Below the pieces are notes generated by a model. That model was not told where the DNA came from and did not search any database. It saw nothing but the letters and a program-made list of their open reading frames with translations. Made by a program: the position numbers and the translations under genes. This document shows, piece after piece, positions 17,434 through 25,315 of a stretch of 64,000 bases of DNA. Numbering within the stretch: the first letter of the stretch is position 1; every line of letters begins with the position of its first letter. This DNA comes from HLUCCA09 sp038745585 (GTDB lineage Bacteria > Pseudomonadota > Alphaproteobacteria > Rhodobacterales > Rhodobacteraceae), in NCBI GenBank assembly GCA_038745585.1, contig JBCDLH010000005.1:62001-126000 (forward strand), given 5' to 3'.

Positions 17434-17551
17434 CGAAAGCCCTCCCGCCGCCTGATTGCCCCGGAGATAGCGCCCTAGCGCAAGGGCTCAGCGCCCGTGA
17501 ACGCCCTATCTGACAAAAAACCGACATGGCGCGCCACGTGCATAGCCGCCT

Positions 17552-17605
17552 GCTTCTTTGGGCTAGAAGTATCCCGGGGGAGGCGCAGCCGGGGGCAGCG
17601 CCCCC
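17552..17605 (+). repeat. Dispersed intergenic repeat, copy A (long form)
   Basis: Between ureC and the MttB gene: GCTTCTTTGGGCTAGAAGTA, TCCCGGGGGAGGCGCAGCC, then GGGGGCAGCGCCCCC. It resembles the other copies in the CTTCTT... start and adds a GC-rich inverted tail (GGGGGCAGCGCCCCC). It is a diverged copy. The remainder of the 17434-17629 gap shows nothing else. Confidence 0.55.
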
Positions 17606-17629
17606 ACCCCGGCGCCCCCACCCCAGCGC

Positions 17630-19339
17630 TCAGAACAAGAAGTATCTCTGGGCCATGGGGAGCTCCGTGGCCGGCGCGCAGGTCAAAAGCTCTCCATCGG
17701 CGCGCACCTCATAGGTCTCAGGGTTCACCTCGATCTGGGGCGTCGCGGCATTCATCACCATATCCGCCTTCGTGACCGAGCGGATGCCAGTCACGGCCAC
17801 CGTTTCACGCGCAAGGCCGAGCGATGCTCCGATGCCCGCCGCCTGTGCCGCGCCCGACACGAAAGCCACCGCCGAACGCTCCACCGCGCGCCCCATCGCC
17901 CCGAACATCGGGCGGGAATAGACGGGCTGCGGCGTCGGGATCGAGGCATTCGGATCGCCCATCTGCGCCAGCGCAATCGAGCCACCGATCAGAACCATCT
18001 CTGGCTTCACGCCAAACATCGCGGGCGCCCAGAGGCAGAGATCGGCGCGCTTGCCCGGCTCGATCGTCCCGATATGGGTCGAGAGCCCATGGGCGATGGC
18101 CGGGTTGATCGTGTATTTCGCGACATAGCGTTTGACGCGCACATTGTCGTTCTCGCCCGTCTCGTCGGCGAGCCGCCCGCGCTGTACCTTCATCTTGTGC
18201 GCCGTCTGCCAGGTGCGGGTGATAACCTCCCCTACCCGGCCCATCGCCTGACTATCGGACGCGATGATTGAGAACGCGCCCATGTCATGCAGGATATCCT
18301 CGGCAGCGATGGTCTCTTTGCGGATGCGGCTCTCGGCAAAGGCGACGTCCTCGGGGATCGACTTGTCGAGGTGATGACAGACCATGAGCATGTCGAGATG
18401 CTCTTCGAGCGTGTTAACGGTGTAGGGCCGGGTCGGGTTGGTCGAGGAGGGGATGACGTTCGGCAGGCCGCAGACCTTGATGATGTCGGGCGCGTGGCCG
18501 CCGCCCGCGCCTTCGGTGTGAAAGGCGTGGATCGTGCGCCCGCCGATGGCCTTGACCGTGTTCTCCACGAACCCGCTCTCATTGAGCGTGTCGGTGTGGA
18601 TCATCACCTGCACGTCCATGTCGTCGGCGACCGAAAGGCAGCAATCGATGGCGGCGGGGGTCGTCCCCCAATCCTCGTGGAGCTTCATGGCACATGCACC
18701 GGCCTCGACCATCTCGACCAAGGCCGCGGGTTCGGAGGCGTTGCCCTTGCACGAGAGCGCGACGTTCATCGGCACCCCGTCCATCGCCTGGAGCATCCGC
18801 CCGATATGCCAGGGCCCTGGCGTACATGTGGTCGCCAGCGTGCCGTGGGCCGGGCCGGTGCCGCCGCCCAGCATCGTCGTCAGGCCGGAATGGAGCGCAT
18901 CTTCGATCTGCTGGGGGCATATGAAGTGGATATGTGCGTCAAATCCCCCTGCGGTGAGGATCTTGCCTTCACCCGCAATCGCCTCTGTTCCCGGCCCGAT
19001 GATGATGTCGACGCCGGGCTGCGTGTCCGGGTTGCCCGCCTTGCCGATTTTCTCGATCCGCCCGTCCTTCAGGCCGATATCGGCTTTGTATATGCCCGTC
19101 GTGTCGAGGATCAGCGCATTTGTGATGACCGTGTCGACCGCGCCGCCCGCCTGCGTCACCTGGGATTGGCCCATCCCGTCGCGGATCACCTTTCCACCGC
19201 CGAATTTGACCTCTTCGCCATAGGTCGTGAGGTCCCGCTCCACCTCGATGATCAGGTCGGTATCGGCGAGGCGCACCCGGTCCCCGGTCGTCGGGCCGAA
19301 CATCGCGGCATAAGTCTCGCGGGAAATGGAGGCGGGCAT
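17630..19339 (-). CDS. ureC: Urease subunit alpha
   Basis: The catalytic urease subunit, hydrolysing urea to ammonia and carbamate at a dinuclear nickel centre. All key residues are visible in the 569-residue protein: H136 and H138 (AHIHF), the carbamylated K219 (ACAMKLHED), H248 (MIHTD), H274 (HAFHTEGAGGGHAPD), the flap C321/H322/H323 (VCHHLDKSIPE) and D362 (IASDSQAMGR). The ATG has an AGGAG upstream. Unusually, ureE, ureF and ureG do not follow it and are not elsewhere in the window, so nickel insertion must rely on genes outside. Confidence 0.98.
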   Translation of the reverse strand: MPASISRETYAAMFGPTTGDRVRLADTDLIIEVERDLTTYGEEVKFGGGKVIRDGMGQSQVTQAGGAVDTVITNALILDTTGIYKADIGLKDGRIEKIGKAGNPDTQPGVDIIIGPGTEAIAGEGKILTAGGFDAHIHFICPQQIEDALHSGLTTMLGGGTGPAHGTLATTCTPGPWHIGRMLQAMDGVPMNVALSCKGNASEPAALVEMVEAGACAMKLHEDWGTTPAAIDCCLSVADDMDVQVMIHTDTLNESGFVENTVKAIGGRTIHAFHTEGAGGGHAPDIIKVCGLPNVIPSSTNPTRPYTVNTLEEHLDMLMVCHHLDKSIPEDVAFAESRIRKETIAAEDILHDMGAFSIIASDSQAMGRVGEVITRTWQTAHKMKVQRGRLADETGENDNVRVKRYVAKYTINPAIAHGLSTHIGTIEPGKRADLCLWAPAMFGVKPEMVLIGGSIALAQMGDPNASIPTPQPVYSRPMFGAMGRAVERSAVAFVSGAAQAAGIGASLGLARETVAVTGIRSVTKADMVMNAATPQIEVNPETYEVRADGELLTCAPATELPMAQRYFLF

Positions 19340-19390
19340 GGCGAACTCCTGGGGTCTTTGCTGCAGATATCTGTGTTGGGGGCTCTTCGA

Positions 19391-19744
19391 TCACTCGGAT
19401 GACGGCGTCCGGGCCGGTGCAGCCCCTTCCTTGAGGAGGCGGTCCGCATTGGCGCGGGTCTTTGCGCGCAGCGGGCGCAGGGAGGCCGTCATGATCTGAT
19501 CAGCGCTCTTGCCCGACGCGGCAGCCGACCATGCTTCGACGCCGGAGGCTAGAAACGCCGGCGGCTTTTCCATCACCATGCGCACCGGTTCTGAGTTCGC
19601 CATGGGGCGCGCACCGGAAAGCGACATCATGCGCAGGCCGAATACGGACAGTGCTTCGACGGAGAGAAAGGCAACCTCAAGCGAGGATTGCCAGAGCGAT
19701 AGCGGAAAGATGAACGGAGACACGGGCCCGGGGCGCTCAGACAT
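19391..19744 (-). CDS. Small phasin-like protein ('antifreeze'-named family of Rhodobacterales)
   Basis: A 117-residue protein with an amphipathic helical N-terminus (FPLSLWQSSLEVAFLSVEAL) and a conserved C-terminal half with MVMEKPPAF and LRPLRAKTRANADRL. I recognise it as the short helical family often mislabelled 'antifreeze protein' in Rhodobacterales, which resembles PHA-granule phasins (inference). It has no signal peptide. It sits between the PhaF-like gene and ureC, 51 bp from the latter, so it is very likely cotranscribed with urease genes. Confidence 0.6.
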   Translation of the reverse strand: MSERPGPVSPFIFPLSLWQSSLEVAFLSVEALSVFGLRMMSLSGARPMANSEPVRMVMEKPPAFLASGVEAWSAAASGKSADQIMTASLRPLRAKTRANADRLLKEGAAPARTPSSE

Positions 19745-19822
19745 AAACGGCGCCCGACCGACCCAAGCCCTCGCGTGGGAGCACGCGCGTCTTGAACGTC
19801 GCGCTCCCGGGCGCCGCGCGCT

Positions 19823-19927
19823 CTAGCGCCGCGGCCCGTTCTCGTTTGTACGAACCGGAATCGGCACGGGACGCGGCTGCGGCGTCAGCAGATCGAGAAG
19901 GCGGTCGATGATCGGACGCGCCGACAT
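19823..19927 (-). CDS. Possible 34-residue proline/arginine-rich micro-protein
   Basis: An open frame starting at ATG 19927, with GGGAG seven bases upstream, and ending in TAG at 19823. The product begins MSARPIIDRLLDLLTP, continues with a QPRPVPIPVR proline stretch and ends GPRR. A short amphipathic helix followed by a PxPxP tail is coherent but too short for a family call. It fills much of the 282-bp space between the two phasin-like genes. No other coding frame in this space has a ribosome binding site. Confidence 0.35.
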   Translation of the reverse strand: MSARPIIDRLLDLLTPQPRPVPIPVRTNENGPRR

Positions 19928-20026
19928 GGGCAATCTCCCAAAAACCCTTATCAAGAGCCAGTACACTAACGCGTTGGCGCCGCGCCGCAAGCGCAAGATT
20001 GTCCACTGCGCGGCTTTGCGCTCCGA

Positions 20027-20929
20027 TCATATCTCCGACCTCCCCTGTCCCTTGGGGCTCTCCTCGGCCGGGTCGACAAGGACGGCATCCGTTAAGGGCT
20101 CCGGCAATGGCTTTGGCGCTGAGGGGGCCTTGCGCGCGCGTTTCGAAGAGGTGGCGAGGGCCGCGGCCCCCTTGGGCTTTGCGGGCGCGTCCTCCGCTTT
20201 CTCAGCAGGGGCCGCTTTGACGGCCGTCGGGCCAGTGTTGCGGGCCGTGCTGGCCTTGGGTGCTTTCGGCGGGGACGCCTTCGCGTTCGCAGCGGGGGCT
20301 TTGGCCGCCCGGCTCGCAGTGGGCTTGGCCGCACCGGTCTTTGAGGCGGGCTTCGCCGCGGCGGCTGGCTTTGGCGCAGGTGTTTTAGCCGCGGGTGCCG
20401 CTTTTGGCGCTCGGGCTTTCGCCGGGGATGCGTTGGTTTCTGCGACCTTGGCTTCGGCCGGCTTGGCCGCTCGCGTCTTGGCTGTGCTGCGCTTGGCCGG
20501 AGCGGCTTTGGCCGGTGCGGGCGTGGCAGACGCGGCGGCTGCAGGCGTCGGCGCTGCGGCTTTCGCCGGTGCTGGTGCGGCTGCCGGTGCTGCCGCTCTC
20601 GACCGGCTCGCTCTGCGCGTCGGTGTCGGGGCGCTGGCTTTGGGTTTGGCGGCAGGTTTCGGCGGCGTTGTGCGTGTCCGCGCGGGCGCGGGCGCAAGCG
20701 CCGTCACCGTTGCAGAGGGGCGCGGGCTCGGCAGGGCAAGCGGCGCCATCACTGGACGGTTCGGCGGCAAAAGCTCTAGCGCGGCGAGCGCGGGCAGCGT
20801 CATTGCTTGGGCCACGCCCTGTGCCGCGCCAATCGAGAACTTCATCATTTCCGCCTGCAACGCCGCCTGGCGGCTCCAAACGGCGACACCTGCGCTGAAG
20901 AGATCAAGCGGTAGGGTCATCGGGGTCAT
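20027..20929 (-). CDS. PhaF-like phasin with Ala/Lys/Pro-rich histone-like tail
   Basis: A 300-residue two-part protein. Residues 1-60 are helical and phasin-like (LPLDLFSAGVAVWSRQAALQ, then AEMMKFSIGAAQ). From about residue 75 to 280 the chain is almost wholly Ala, Pro, Lys, Thr and Ser with AAKP/APAK-type repeats, like the DNA-binding tails of Pseudomonas PhaF and AlgP or histone H1. Such proteins bind PHA granules and the nucleoid at once. The start at ATG 20929 is preferred (GGAG 8 nt upstream) over one 13 codons earlier. Finding it between ureB and ureC is unexpected. The low-complexity part has little alignment value. Confidence 0.65.
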   Translation of the reverse strand: MTPMTLPLDLFSAGVAVWSRQAALQAEMMKFSIGAAQGVAQAMTLPALAALELLPPNRPVMAPLALPSPRPSATVTALAPAPARTRTTPPKPAAKPKASAPTPTRRASRSRAAAPAAAPAPAKAAAPTPAAAASATPAPAKAAPAKRSTAKTRAAKPAEAKVAETNASPAKARAPKAAPAAKTPAPKPAAAAKPASKTGAAKPTASRAAKAPAANAKASPPKAPKASTARNTGPTAVKAAPAEKAEDAPAKPKGAAALATSSKRARKAPSAPKPLPEPLTDAVLVDPAEESPKGQGRSEI

Positions 20930-20995
20930 GGTTTTGCTCCATTGAAGCTTGGCCGGTTGGGTGCGCATCCGGCCCGGTGAAATGCGAATGGCGGC

Positions 20996-21301
20996 TTAGA
21001 GGTCTCCCATCACCGCAGCGTTAAAGCCGATGGCGCGCCGCGCCCCGGCATAGGGTACAAGGGTTACGTCACGGGTCTGCCCGGGCTCAAACCGCACGGC
21101 CGTACCCGCGGCAATGTCGAGACGGCAGCCGCGCGCCGCTCCACGGTCGAAGTCGAGCGCTTCATTCGTCTCGGCAAAGTGATAGTGGCTGCCGACCTGG
21201 ACGGGCCGGTCTCCGGTGTTGCGCACAACGAGGGTGATCGGTGTGCGATCCGCGTTGATCGTGATTTCCCCCGGCGCTGTCTGGATCTCCCCAGGTGTCA
21301 T
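20996..21301 (-). CDS. ureB: Urease subunit beta
   Basis: The 101-residue structural beta subunit of urease. The conserved features are the PGEI start, QVGSHYHFAETN and the C-terminal GFNAAVMGDL region. It overlaps the preceding membrane-protein gene by 4 nt. In this genome it is separated from ureC by more than 1.6 kb of phasin-like genes. Confidence 0.97.
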   Translation of the reverse strand: MTPGEIQTAPGEITINADRTPITLVVRNTGDRPVQVGSHYHFAETNEALDFDRGAARGCRLDIAAGTAVRFEPGQTRDVTLVPYAGARRAIGFNAAVMGDL

Positions 21302-21765
21302 CTGTCGTGCTCCTTCGTACTGCCCCCGCGGCTCGGCTCGGCGTCCTCTTGCAGCGCCTGCCCCACTGCCCGCAGCGTCGCCTCATCGTCCGTCCCGGTG
21401 CCGTCGCCGACGTCCTTCGACCGCGGAGTCTGGCGTGCGCCTGGTGGCCGCAGCGCACCGTCCCACGCGCCGTCCTCCGAGGTGCGGTTGATCCCGTCTG
21501 GGTCGCGGACAAAGGCGTAAAGCCGCGTCCCGAAATACCCCAAAGCGCCGCCGAGTACGGTCGCGAGCGATGAGCTGTTGTATCCGGCGATCATGACGAT
21601 GAAGGCCGAAAGCCCCAGCATCGCCAGCAGAGTTACGATGCGCAACTCGCCCTGCGCCAGCACCGGCGCTTCCCCCAAGATCGCCTCGGCCAGCCGTACC
21701 AGCTTGGGCTCCGCAAAGGGCACGCCGTAGCCTGCAAGGGCGGCAAGGAGGAAGCTCAGGAACAT
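21298..21765 (-). CDS. Membrane protein embedded between ureA and ureB
   Basis: A 155-residue protein with an N-terminal hydrophobic segment (about 1-18), a second strong one (about 47-65) and a short Gly-rich hydrophobic stretch after it, followed by an acidic, disordered C-terminal tail. Hypothetical proteins in this position are common in Rhodobacterales urease clusters, but I know no assigned role. The start at 21765 has GGAG nine bases upstream; an earlier in-frame start at 21786 is less likely. It overlaps ureB by 4 nt, indicating translational coupling. It could be a urea or nickel-linked accessory, with no sequence proof. Confidence 0.7.
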   Translation of the reverse strand: MFLSFLLAALAGYGVPFAEPKLVRLAEAILGEAPVLAQGELRIVTLLAMLGLSAFIVMIAGYNSSSLATVLGGALGYFGTRLYAFVRDPDGINRTSEDGAWDGALRPPGARQTPRSKDVGDGTGTDDEATLRAVGQALQEDAEPSRGGSTKEHDR

Positions 21766-21814
21766 CGCCGCCACTCCGTGGGGCAACCGCCTTGCCTATG
21801 GCACGCCATCAATC

Positions 21815-22117
21815 TCATCGGATCGGATGATGCACGGTCACGAGCTTCGTGCCATCGGGAAAGGTCGCCTCGACCTGGACCTCGTGGATCATCTCCGGCA
21901 CCCCTTCCATGCATTGCGCGCGTGTAATCACATGCGCCCCCGCCTCCATCAGATCGGCGACCGAACGACCGTCCCGCGCGCCCTCGACAACGTAGTCGGT
22001 GATGAGGGCGATCGCTTCGGGATGGTTGAGCGGCACGCCGCGTTCCAGCCGGCGCCGCGCCACCATCGCCGCCATCGAGACCAACAGCTTGTCCTTTTCC
22101 CGTGGTGTGAGGTTCAT
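21815..22117 (-). CDS. ureA: Urease subunit gamma
   Basis: The 100-residue gamma subunit of urease, with the typical start MNLTPREKDKLL, the RRRLERGVPLNHPEAIALI block and the end TFPDGTKLVTVHHPI. It is followed by the membrane protein gene and preceded by ureD with a 9-bp gap. Separate ureA and ureB genes are the usual bacterial arrangement. Confidence 0.98.
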   Translation of the reverse strand: MNLTPREKDKLLVSMAAMVARRRLERGVPLNHPEAIALITDYVVEGARDGRSVADLMEAGAHVITRAQCMEGVPEMIHEVQVEATFPDGTKLVTVHHPIR

Positions 22118-22126
22118 GCCACGTCC

Positions 22127-22984
22127 TTAAATCTGCCAAACCCGGGGCAGCGCCCCGGACGTTTCTGTTCCGCGCCGAAGATGCCGTAGCATCTCGGCGA
22201 CCGCCAGGCGCAAAGGCCAGCCATCGCCTGCGCTGAGGCGCGCCACCACGCGCCCGTCCCATCCGCTGATCCCGGCGCGAACGCCATCGGGAAGGCTCAC
22301 GCCTCGCAGCGCCCCAACCGCGTCTTCCGCGCCCGGCGCGACCAGCGCCACCACGGCCACGGCTTGCGCACCCGCCAGCCCCGCCGCCGCACCGCGCTCG
22401 GCGAGTACGTCTGCGTCGATCTCAAGCGCGTCTACGAAAACGGGCACACCATCTCGGGCAATGGCGCGCCGGTCGAAAAACGAAAGCGCGTCGACCCGCT
22501 CGCCCATCGCAGCGCGCCCGAGCACCACCATCTCGCAGATCAGGACCTCGGCATCCCCGGTCAGCGCGATCCGCGTGTGCCGATCAAGGCGCGCATTCTG
22601 AAAAAGGATCGTCTCCTGCGGGAGCCAATCGAGCCGGCCTCCTGGCCCTACTTCAAGGTCGACGTCAACGCGCGCCGGATGTGCCGCCCGGATCGCCGCA
22701 TAGGCGCGCTCGGCAGTCTGGGTCGTCGCGGTCGCGCGGCCGCCCGCGCCGAGGGAGAGGCCGTACGTGAGCACATCGCCGCCCGTCAGCCCGCCCGCTG
22801 TATTGAGAAAAACGACCTCGGGCGGACCCGATACGTGCGGCAGGAACGCTTTGGCACAGCCTGTCTGGCGGAGTGTCGTCAGCCGCGATGCACCCTTTGC
22901 GCTATCATCTCCCGAGGAAAGACCCACAAACGCGCCGCCTGCGGCGCGCTGAAGGGTCGGGGAAAGCGTCATCGTGTCGAGCAT
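22127..22984 (-). CDS. ureD: Urease accessory protein UreD
   Basis: UreD is the scaffold chaperone that, with UreF and UreG, delivers nickel to apo-urease. The 285-residue protein has the conserved GGDVLTYGLSLG and TTQTAERAY segments and the QETILFQNARLDR block. I start at ATG 22984 (MLDTMTLSPTLQRAAGG); a second ATG at 22972 is possible, and any start further upstream would lie in the divergent intergenic region. It is the first gene of the urease operon. A CTGC-N3-GCAG palindrome is centred about 50 bp upstream. Confidence 0.93.
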   Translation of the reverse strand: MLDTMTLSPTLQRAAGGAFVGLSSGDDSAKGASRLTTLRQTGCAKAFLPHVSGPPEVVFLNTAGGLTGGDVLTYGLSLGAGGRATATTQTAERAYAAIRAAHPARVDVDLEVGPGGRLDWLPQETILFQNARLDRHTRIALTGDAEVLICEMVVLGRAAMGERVDALSFFDRRAIARDGVPVFVDALEIDADVLAERGAAAGLAGAQAVAVVALVAPGAEDAVGALRGVSLPDGVRAGISGWDGRVVARLSAGDGWPLRLAVAEMLRHLRRGTETSGALPRVWQI

Positions 22985-23024
22985 CTTTGCCTGCTGTTTG
23001 GCGTCCCATGACAGATTTCGCCGA

Positions 23025-23041
23025 ATGCTGCAATGCAGCAT
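23025..23041. promoter_or_regulatory. Perfect palindrome containing CTGC-N3-GCAG (PhaR-type operator)
   Basis: ATGCTGCA, A, TGCAGCAT: eight-base arms with one central base, 41 bp upstream of the ureD start. It contains CTGC-AAT-GCAG, matching the CTGC-N3-GCAG motif I recall for PhaR, the PHA-sensing repressor of phasin genes in Paracoccus and Rhodobacter. It could control ureD or the divergent pyrC. Confidence 0.6.
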
Positions 23042-23057
23042 GACGCCTTTCGCGTCA
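23041..23057. promoter_or_regulatory. Second inverted repeat in the ureD-pyrC intergenic region
   Basis: TGACGC, loop CTTTC, GCGTCA, abutting the palindrome above. Six-base perfect arms with a five-base spacer. There is no T-tract on either side, so an operator is more likely than a terminator. The rest of 22985-23210 shows no further clear element. Confidence 0.4.
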
Positions 23058-23210
23058 CATTTCTCTGCAAATGCGCTTGGTTTTTCCGCAGATGCTCTGA
23101 AAGCGCGCGGTGTGCCCCCGGATCGGCCACCGCTTTGGCGCCCTCTTTGGTCATCCTCCCATGATGCTCTGTCTGGCGTTTTTGCGCCTGCTTGGTTAAG
23201 CGCCCCAACC

Positions 23211-24251
23211 ATGGCCGAGACGCTCACGATCTGCCGCCCCGACGATTGGCACCTGCATCTGCGGGACGGCGCCGTTCTCCGCGCGGTTCTGCCCGAAAGT
23301 GCCCGTCATTTCGCGCGCGGCCTCATCATGCCAAACCTTGTGCCGCCCGTCGTCACTGGCGCCGACGCGCGCGCCTATCGCAGCCGCATCCGCGAAGCGC
23401 TGCCCGACGGGGCGCGCTTCCAACCGCTGATGACGCTCTACCTCACCGAGGCCAGCGATCCCGACGACATTGTCGCCGCGCACGCCGCAGGCCTCATCGC
23501 CGCGGTCAAGCTCTACCCAGCAGGCGCGACAACGAACTCCGCCTCGGGCGTGCGCGATATCGATGAGGTCCGTCCCGTGCTCGAGGCGATGGCGGAGGCA
23601 GGTGTCCCGCTCTGCGTGCACGGCGAAGTCACCGACAGCGAGGTCGACATCTTCGACCGGGAAGCCGTGTTCATTGACCGGATGCTTGATCCGCTTCGCA
23701 CGGCGCTTCCCGCGCTGCGCGTGATCATGGAGCATATCACCACCGCCGAGGCCTGCGCCTATCTGCGCGCGGGTGGGCCGACGCTCGGCGCCACGGTCAC
23801 GACCCACCATCTGATGATCGACCGCAATCACCTGCTCGCCGGGGGCATTCGGCCGCATTACTACTGCCTCCCGGTGGCGAAACGTGCGGTGCACCGCGAG
23901 GCGCTCCTGACGCTTGTCGCCGAGGGGCACCCGCGTGTCTTTCTCGGCACTGACAGCGCCCCCCATACCGATCCCGCCAAGCTCCAGCCGTGCGGCTGCG
24001 CGGGGGTCTTCACGGCACCCGTCACCATGGCCTGCCTCGCCCAGGTCTTTGACGAGGCCGGTGCGCTCGACCGGCTCGAAGCCTTTGCCGCGCTCAATGG
24101 CCCCGCTTTCTACGGGCTCGCCCCTAATGCCGAGACGCTGACGCTGGTCAAGGACGGCCCGCAAAGCCTGCCCACCCGGCTCGAGACCGGAGATGGCCCG
24201 GTTACGATCTTTGAGCCGGCCCGCGAGATCCATTGGCGCGTGGCCGACTGA
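23211..24251 (+). CDS. pyrC: Dihydroorotase (PyrC type)
   Basis: PyrC cyclises carbamoyl aspartate to dihydroorotate in pyrimidine synthesis. The 346-residue protein carries the zinc ligands H14 and H16 (WHLHLRDG), the carbamylated lysine K100 (AAVKLYPAGATTNS), H137 (CVHGE), H175 (MEHITT) and catalytic D248 (FLGTDSAPH). I start at ATG 23211, the family start. The open frame extends 79 codons upstream, but that part contains the operator palindromes and does not resemble PyrC. pyrE follows after 109 bp. Confidence 0.96.
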   Translation: MAETLTICRPDDWHLHLRDGAVLRAVLPESARHFARGLIMPNLVPPVVTGADARAYRSRIREALPDGARFQPLMTLYLTEASDPDDIVAAHAAGLIAAVKLYPAGATTNSASGVRDIDEVRPVLEAMAEAGVPLCVHGEVTDSEVDIFDREAVFIDRMLDPLRTALPALRVIMEHITTAEACAYLRAGGPTLGATVTTHHLMIDRNHLLAGGIRPHYYCLPVAKRAVHREALLTLVAEGHPRVFLGTDSAPHTDPAKLQPCGCAGVFTAPVTMACLAQVFDEAGALDRLEAFAALNGPAFYGLAPNAETLTLVKDGPQSLPTRLETGDGPVTIFEPAREIHWRVAD

Positions 24252-24256
24252 CCCTC

Positions 24257-24300
24257 CCTTCTTCTTGCCCGCAAATATCGCCGCCGGAGGCTCCGCCCTC
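24257..24300 (+). repeat. Dispersed intergenic repeat, copy B
   Basis: Just after the pyrC stop: CTTCTTCTTGCCC, GCAAATATCGCCGCCGG, then AGGCTCCGCCC. It shares the TTCTTCTTGC...AAATATCG core with copies C and D. Confidence 0.75.
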
Positions 24301-24360
24301 GACACGCGCGCGCCCACGGGTCACTGAGGGCCCACCCGCCGCGCAAGCCGAGGAGCCGCC

Positions 24361-25035
24361 ATGATCCCCACCGCCCATCCCGATGACGCCCGCATGGCAC
24401 AGCTGACTGCCGCGATGCTTTGGGAGGCCGAAGCGGTCGCTTTCCGTCCGGCCGAGCCCTTCGTCTTCGCCTCGGGCCTAAAATCGCCGACTTACGTCGA
24501 TTGCCGGCGCCTGATCGCCTTCCCGCGCATCCGTGCAACGTTGATGGATTTTCTGACCGCCAAGATCATGCGCGACGCGGGTTTTGACGCCTTCGACGTC
24601 ATCGCGGGCGGCGAGACGGCCGGCATCCCCTTCGCCGCGCTGATGGCCGAGCGTATGGCGCTGCCGATGAGCTATGTCCGCAAAAAGCCCAAAGGCTATG
24701 GAAAGAACGCGCGGATTGAGGGCGTCGTGCGCCCGGGTGACCGGGTGCTCCTGGTCGAAGACTTGGCGACCGATGGCGGCTCGAAACTCTCTTTTGTCGA
24801 TGCGCTGCGCGAGGCTGGGGCCGAGTGTGCGTACACCGCTGTGATCTTCTTTTACGACATCTTCCCCGAGGCCCGGCCGGCGCTGGCTGAACACAGCCTG
24901 TCGCTCACTGCGCTCTGCACTTGGGCAGATGTGCTGGCCGAGGCGCGCCGGCGCGGCACGTTCGATGCGCCCACGCTCGACGCCGTATCCGCGTTTCTGG
25001 ATGACCCCCGTGGCTGGCAGGCGGCCCACGGATGA
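24361..25035 (+). CDS. pyrE: Orotate phosphoribosyltransferase
   Basis: PyrE transfers phosphoribose from PRPP to orotate, giving OMP. The 224-residue protein contains the PRPP-binding signature VLLVEDLATDGGS (about 130-142) and the flexible-loop region MSYVRKKPKGYGKNARIEG. A clear GAGGAG lies before the ATG. It follows pyrC on the same strand, probably in one operon, with repeat copy B between them. Confidence 0.96.
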   Translation: MIPTAHPDDARMAQLTAAMLWEAEAVAFRPAEPFVFASGLKSPTYVDCRRLIAFPRIRATLMDFLTAKIMRDAGFDAFDVIAGGETAGIPFAALMAERMALPMSYVRKKPKGYGKNARIEGVVRPGDRVLLVEDLATDGGSKLSFVDALREAGAECAYTAVIFFYDIFPEARPALAEHSLSLTALCTWADVLAEARRRGTFDAPTLDAVSAFLDDPRGWQAAHG

Positions 25036-25315
25036 GTGCGTAGCCCGCCCGATTCGTAAGCGGCGTCCGCGCAAAACATGAAGATCGAGTAAAGCTCTGC
25101 GGAGAAAGCGCCTGTGCGCCGAATTTTCTTCGCGGTCGCATTCCTGCGCCGAGCCACAATATGTAGGTGTGCCGGATCCTCAATTGCGATATGCTGTGTC
25201 CTCAAGGGACTCACAAGCCATCCACAGAAATATACATTTTGGCGCAGTGCAAAGGCAGGCGTATGTCTTCGAACCCAACAGCGACTCGCAGCCACCGCAC
25301 CCCTGACGGGACAGC
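25036..25315. other. Intergenic region upstream of dnaB
   Basis: 280 bp without a supported gene. It must hold the dnaB promoter, but no -35/-10 pair stands out. CCATCCACA near 25218 resembles a DnaA box only partly. It is less GC-rich than the flanking genes from about 25150 to 25260. Confidence 0.5.

Noticed and set aside
22985..23210. Long N-terminal extensions of open frames (pyrC, ureD, purB, ligA, CBS protein, gap, DUF6314).
   Set aside because: The extra codons lack homology-like features, overlap divergent genes, operators or repeats, and a better start with a ribosome binding site lies downstream.
25205..25230. A DnaA-box-like CCATCCACA before dnaB suggesting an origin.
   Set aside because: It matches the box incompletely, there is no cluster of boxes and no AT-rich unwinding element, and dnaB location is not evidence for an origin.
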